Positions 6,447 to 8,642 of a DNA stretch of 8,642 nucleotides are shown here, in pieces. This DNA is from CAZYXO01 sp964651315 (GTDB taxonomy: Bacteria > Bacillota_I > Bacilli_A > RF39 > UBA660). The position numbers were made by a program, and so were the translations under genes. Position 1 is the stretch's first letter, and each line of letters opens with the position of its first letter. The stretch is taken from the NCBI GenBank assembly GCA_964651315.1, contig CAZYXO010000048.1, positions 1 to 8,642 of the forward strand. The letters are read 5' to 3'. The notes beneath the pieces were generated by a model. That model ran no database searches and had not been told where the DNA came from. It saw only the letters and a program-made list of their open reading frames with translations.

Positions 6447-7331
6447 TTAGATACTATTATAGTCTATCTTTCTTATTTTATCAAACATTTTACTGCATAA
6501 ACTGACAAATAATATACATAAATACACTATTTCAAAATTATTATTCCAAATTATTAAGATACTACTGATTAACGCTATTAGAAGCGAATATATTAGTTTA
6601 CCTGTTTTTGTATAAGGGCTTGTACTAATTAAAGGTGCAATAAATATAAATGCAAAATAAATATTCGGATTTATAAAATTATTTACATTAAAACCACTTA
6701 TAACACTGTAAACTACCATTATTAATAAATAAATACTTATTAAATAAAAAGGTATATCTTTTTTATAATAATATGATGTAATTGATAAATATAAATAACT
6801 TAAAAATATTAAAATAGTACTTGATATACTTATACCACTTATTACTCTTCCTCCTAATAAATAAAGGATATTATAAGAATATTTATATGCTTCTAATTCT
6901 AAAGGATTAGCATAACTATAACTGTTCATTATAAATAATATTAATATTATTATAAGTTTGATTAAACATATTTTATTTACAGTAAATATTTTGTCTAAAT
7001 AACTTAAAAGAAAAAGTAAACTAAATGTACACACTATAAACAAAATATAATTTATGTTAAGTGGCATAATCATCCCTATTATTAAACCATATAAACTATT
7101 TTCAAATATTATTTTCTTATGTTTTAGATAATCTATTAAAATACCTATTATTAATCCTATTAAAGGAATAAATAATGGCTTAAATATATCCACTATATTT
7201 ATATATTTATTTGTATACAATATTATGCCATTTTTATATATACCATATAATATTAAAGGTATTAACGATATAATAATTTTATTAATATATTTAGAATAAT
7301 CTTTATTTTTATGAGCATATACTTTATTCAT
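6447..7331 (-). CDS. RnfD-like membrane subunit, divergent
   Basis: This is a polytopic membrane protein (~8-9 hydrophobic helices) related to RnfD/NqrB, the flavin-carrying subunit of the ion-pumping Rnf/Nqr redox complexes. Family echoes are GGRVISGISISST (RnfD GGxxGSIGETS) and the C-terminal TSPYTKTGKLIYS block (RnfD TDPVTSP..GK.I). In RnfD the flavinylated threonine sits in S-G-A-T-P-L; here the aligned stretch reads SYANPL with Asn142 (numbering from ATG 7331), so covalent FMN at that site is unlikely. The start is taken at ATG 7331 because GGGTGA lies 5 nt upstream; a GTG at 7340 is also in frame. The gene overlaps the rnfC stop by 8 bp, indicating translational coupling. Compared with typical RnfD (~310-350 aa) the protein is short, and the loop between the early and middle helices is reduced. 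Confidence 0.68.
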   Translation of the reverse strand: MNKVYAHKNKDYSKYINKIIISLIPLILYGIYKNGIILYTNKYINIVDIFKPLFIPLIGLIIGILIDYLKHKKIIFENSLYGLIIGMIMPLNINYILFIVCTFSLLFLLSYLDKIFTVNKICLIKLIIILILFIMNSYSYANPLELEAYKYSYNILYLLGGRVISGISISSTILIFLSYLYLSITSYYYKKDIPFYLISIYLLIMVVYSVISGFNVNNFINPNIYFAFIFIAPLISTSPYTKTGKLIYSLLIALISSILIIWNNNFEIVYLCILFVSLCSKMFDKIRKIDYNSI

Positions 7332-8442
7332 TATTATCACCCATTAAATACTTTCTTAAGTTAATAAATGATGGACAAACGTAACTACATAATCCACAGT
7401 CAATACATTTCTTACTCTTTATTTTTTTATCCATTATAACAACTGGATCAATATTAACTGGACAAACATTTCTACATTTACCACATCTAATACATTTTAA
7501 TTCTTGATAATCTTCTTTTCGTTTAATAATTAATCCTTTAATATCTTTAGTTATAATTAAATCATCTTTTACATTATAACCTGATAATAAACTATTTGCT
7601 ATTATTTCATAATCTTTATATTTAAGTTCAATATGCTTTTTAATTATTTCTTTTAAACTAGTACCTATTTTAGCATTTATTACAAAAGCACTATTAATAG
7701 CATTTCCACTTATAGTTATAAATGTTTCGCATATTTTATGATTTCTCTTTATTACAGTATATAAATCATATATTTCACTTACACTTATTATAGATGTATC
7801 TTTATCTAAATTAAGATATTCTAAAATATTATCATTATAATTTAACATATAAATATTAGGTATTATTTCTAATTTTATTTCTGGTATTATACCTTTTATA
7901 TTAGAATAATTTATTATATTAAATCCATCAGTTTCATTTATACATAAAATTATTTGTTTTAATTTATAAATATCTACTAATGCATCTATTATTTCAATAA
8001 TTATATCCATATATTCATTTAAGATAAATGATTCATTAATTACATACGATTCATTTAAACCATTTATTACTAATATATTTTTATTTATATTTAATTTTAG
8101 ATTATGCTTTTCTAATATTTCTTTTATTTCTTCTTTTGTTAATTTATTAATATTTTTTCTACTATATGCTTTTTTATCTATTAATTCTTTAAAATCATTT
8201 TCAATTGCTAAACATTTTATTTTTTTATTATTTACAATACATTCTTTTGTACCTACTACAAATCCACTTATAGGACTATGATATTTAGTTGTAATCATAT
8301 TTTCTTTATATACAACATCTTTATATTTAACTAATAACTCTTCAACTGCTGGAATAAATACATAATCGGGTGCTAAAAAATTTATTAATTTAGTTGATAA
8401 TTTAATACTTTGGTCTTTTTCTATTTTTTCTACTAATTTCAT
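7324..8442 (-). CDS. RnfC-like 4Fe-4S protein lacking the NADH/FMN motif
   Basis: The N-terminus (about 10-85) matches the RnfC barrel-sandwich domain: KLSTKLINFLAPDYVFIPAV, then HSPISGFV and the AIEND turn. The middle keeps an SLBB-like stretch (FITISGNAIN 241-250, KIGTSLKEII 258-267). The C-terminus has two complete 4Fe-4S motifs, Cys317/320/323/327-Pro and Cys346/349/352/356-Pro. The glycine-rich GxGGAGFP loop and the ECEP motif, which bind FMN/NADH in RnfC, are absent; their places read LTKEEIKEIL and INGLNESYVI. At 372 aa it is shorter than normal RnfC (~440 aa or more). The protein probably accepts or relays electrons at the inner face of the membrane, but an NADH dehydrogenase role is not supported. 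ATG 8442 has GGAGG 9 nt upstream. It is the first gene of the operon. Confidence 0.75.
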   Translation of the reverse strand: MKLVEKIEKDQSIKLSTKLINFLAPDYVFIPAVEELLVKYKDVVYKENMITTKYHSPISGFVVGTKECIVNNKKIKCLAIENDFKELIDKKAYSRKNINKLTKEEIKEILEKHNLKLNINKNILVINGLNESYVINESFILNEYMDIIIEIIDALVDIYKLKQIILCINETDGFNIINYSNIKGIIPEIKLEIIPNIYMLNYNDNILEYLNLDKDTSIISVSEIYDLYTVIKRNHKICETFITISGNAINSAFVINAKIGTSLKEIIKKHIELKYKDYEIIANSLLSGYNVKDDLIITKDIKGLIIKRKEDYQELKCIRCGKCRNVCPVNIDPVVIMDKKIKSKKCIDCGLCSYVCPSFINLRKYLMGDNNE

Positions 8443-8464
8443 TGTTGCTAACCTCCATAATTTA

Positions 8465-8470
8465 AGTATA
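8465..8470 (-). promoter_or_regulatory. Possible -10 box of the rnfC operon
   Basis: TATACT on the minus strand, 22 nt before the rnfC start, with a leader just long enough to carry the GGAGG ribosome binding site. The -35 position (TGCCAT at 8493-8488) is weak. This is the only credible -10 box immediately upstream of the operon inside the window. Confidence 0.4.
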
Positions 8471-8511
8471 CAACAAATATGAATAAAATGGCATATTTTG
8501 TAATATTTTTA

Positions 8512-8540
8512 TTGATTATTTTTTTAGATTACTTTAGAAT
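8512..8540 (+). promoter_or_regulatory. Promoter of the right-edge gene
   Basis: TTGATT (8512-8517, 4 of 6), a 17-nt spacer and TAGAAT (8535-8540, 5 of 6) form a good sigma-A type promoter on the plus strand. Transcription would start near 8547, giving a ~66-nt leader. It is divergent from the rnfC promoter. Confidence 0.55.
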
Positions 8541-8573
8541 ATTTAACTGATATATCTAATTATGTTAGGTGAA

Positions 8574-8604
8574 CTCCTTACTATTTCTTATATAGTTTAA
8601 GGAG
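8574..8604 (+). promoter_or_regulatory. Hairpin covering the ribosome binding site of the right-edge gene
   Basis: CTCCTTA (8574-8580) pairs with TAAGGAG (8598-8604), and CTAT (8581-8584) pairs with ATAG (8592-8595), leaving a 2-nt bulge (8596-8597) and a 7-nt loop. The right arm contains most of the AAGGAGG ribosome binding site (8599-8605). An 11-bp stem of this kind can hold back translation until it opens. There is no T tract, so it is not a terminator. Confidence 0.55.
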
Positions 8605-8612
8605 GTGGTTAT

Positions 8613-8642
8613 ATGACTAAACGAGAGTTTTTTCTCTATTTT
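8613..8642 (+). CDS. 5' end of an unidentified protein gene (partial)
   Basis: Only ten codons are visible (MTKREFFLYF) before the window ends. AAGGAGGTGG ends 4 nt before ATG 8613, and the promoter at 8512-8540 supports a real start. Several families begin with MTKxEF, for example DUF1700/HAAS signalling proteins, but ten residues are not enough to assign one. Confidence 0.6.
   Translation, partial: MTKREFFLYF

Noticed and set aside
1..8642. Mycoplasma-type code (TGA read as Trp)
   Set aside because: All intact genes use TGG for Trp, end in TAA and have no in-frame TGA, so the standard bacterial code explains the window.

Overview
The window is very AT-rich, uses the standard code (all intact genes end in TAA, Trp is TGG, and no intact gene reads through TGA), and has clear AGGAGG-type ribosome binding sites and T-tailed hairpin terminators. 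Together with SF1B helicase RecD2, an NCS2 permease, a Cof-type HAD phosphatase and an Rnf-like pair, this suggests a low-GC Firmicutes/Bacilli lineage, perhaps an RF39/Erysipelotrichia-like gut bacterium. The taxonomic guess is inference. I see no tRNA, rRNA, CRISPR array, insertion sequence or prophage gene.

Layout, left to right. At bases 1-98 a divergent ribosome binding site on the minus strand points to a gene just off the left edge. A plus-strand tspO gene (105-578) follows with its own terminator. Bases 607-1079 hold a wrecked sigma-factor locus: a promoter and RBS, an ECF sigma gene cut after region 2, a 19-bp near-perfect palindrome exactly at the break, and then the last ~34 codons of a PepSY-domain protein. 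A terminator lying between convergent transcription units closes this region.

The rest, up to 8442, is on the minus strand. A uracil/xanthine-type permease (1092-2510) sits behind a ~150-nt leader that ends in an intrinsic terminator placed before the RBS, so it looks attenuated. A HAD phosphatase (2719-3519) has its own -10 box. A likely five-gene operon reads from 8442 down to 3664: rnfC-like, rnfD-like (8-bp overlap), an unknown 99-aa protein, recD2 (TTG start), and a 56-aa membrane protein. It ends at a good terminator (3609-3637). A second plus-strand gene begins at 8613 and runs off the right edge; its RBS lies inside a hairpin.

The most unusual content is the rnfC/rnfD pair. Both proteins are recognisable, and the two 4Fe-4S motifs of RnfC are intact, but the RnfC NADH/FMN glycine-rich motif is missing and the RnfD residue expected to carry covalent flavin reads as Asn rather than Thr. 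Neither flank inside the window has the other Rnf subunits. This could be a repurposed two-subunit membrane redox module or a decaying Rnf complex. The permease leader and the palindrome at the sigma/PepSY junction are the other two signals not explained by routine annotation.
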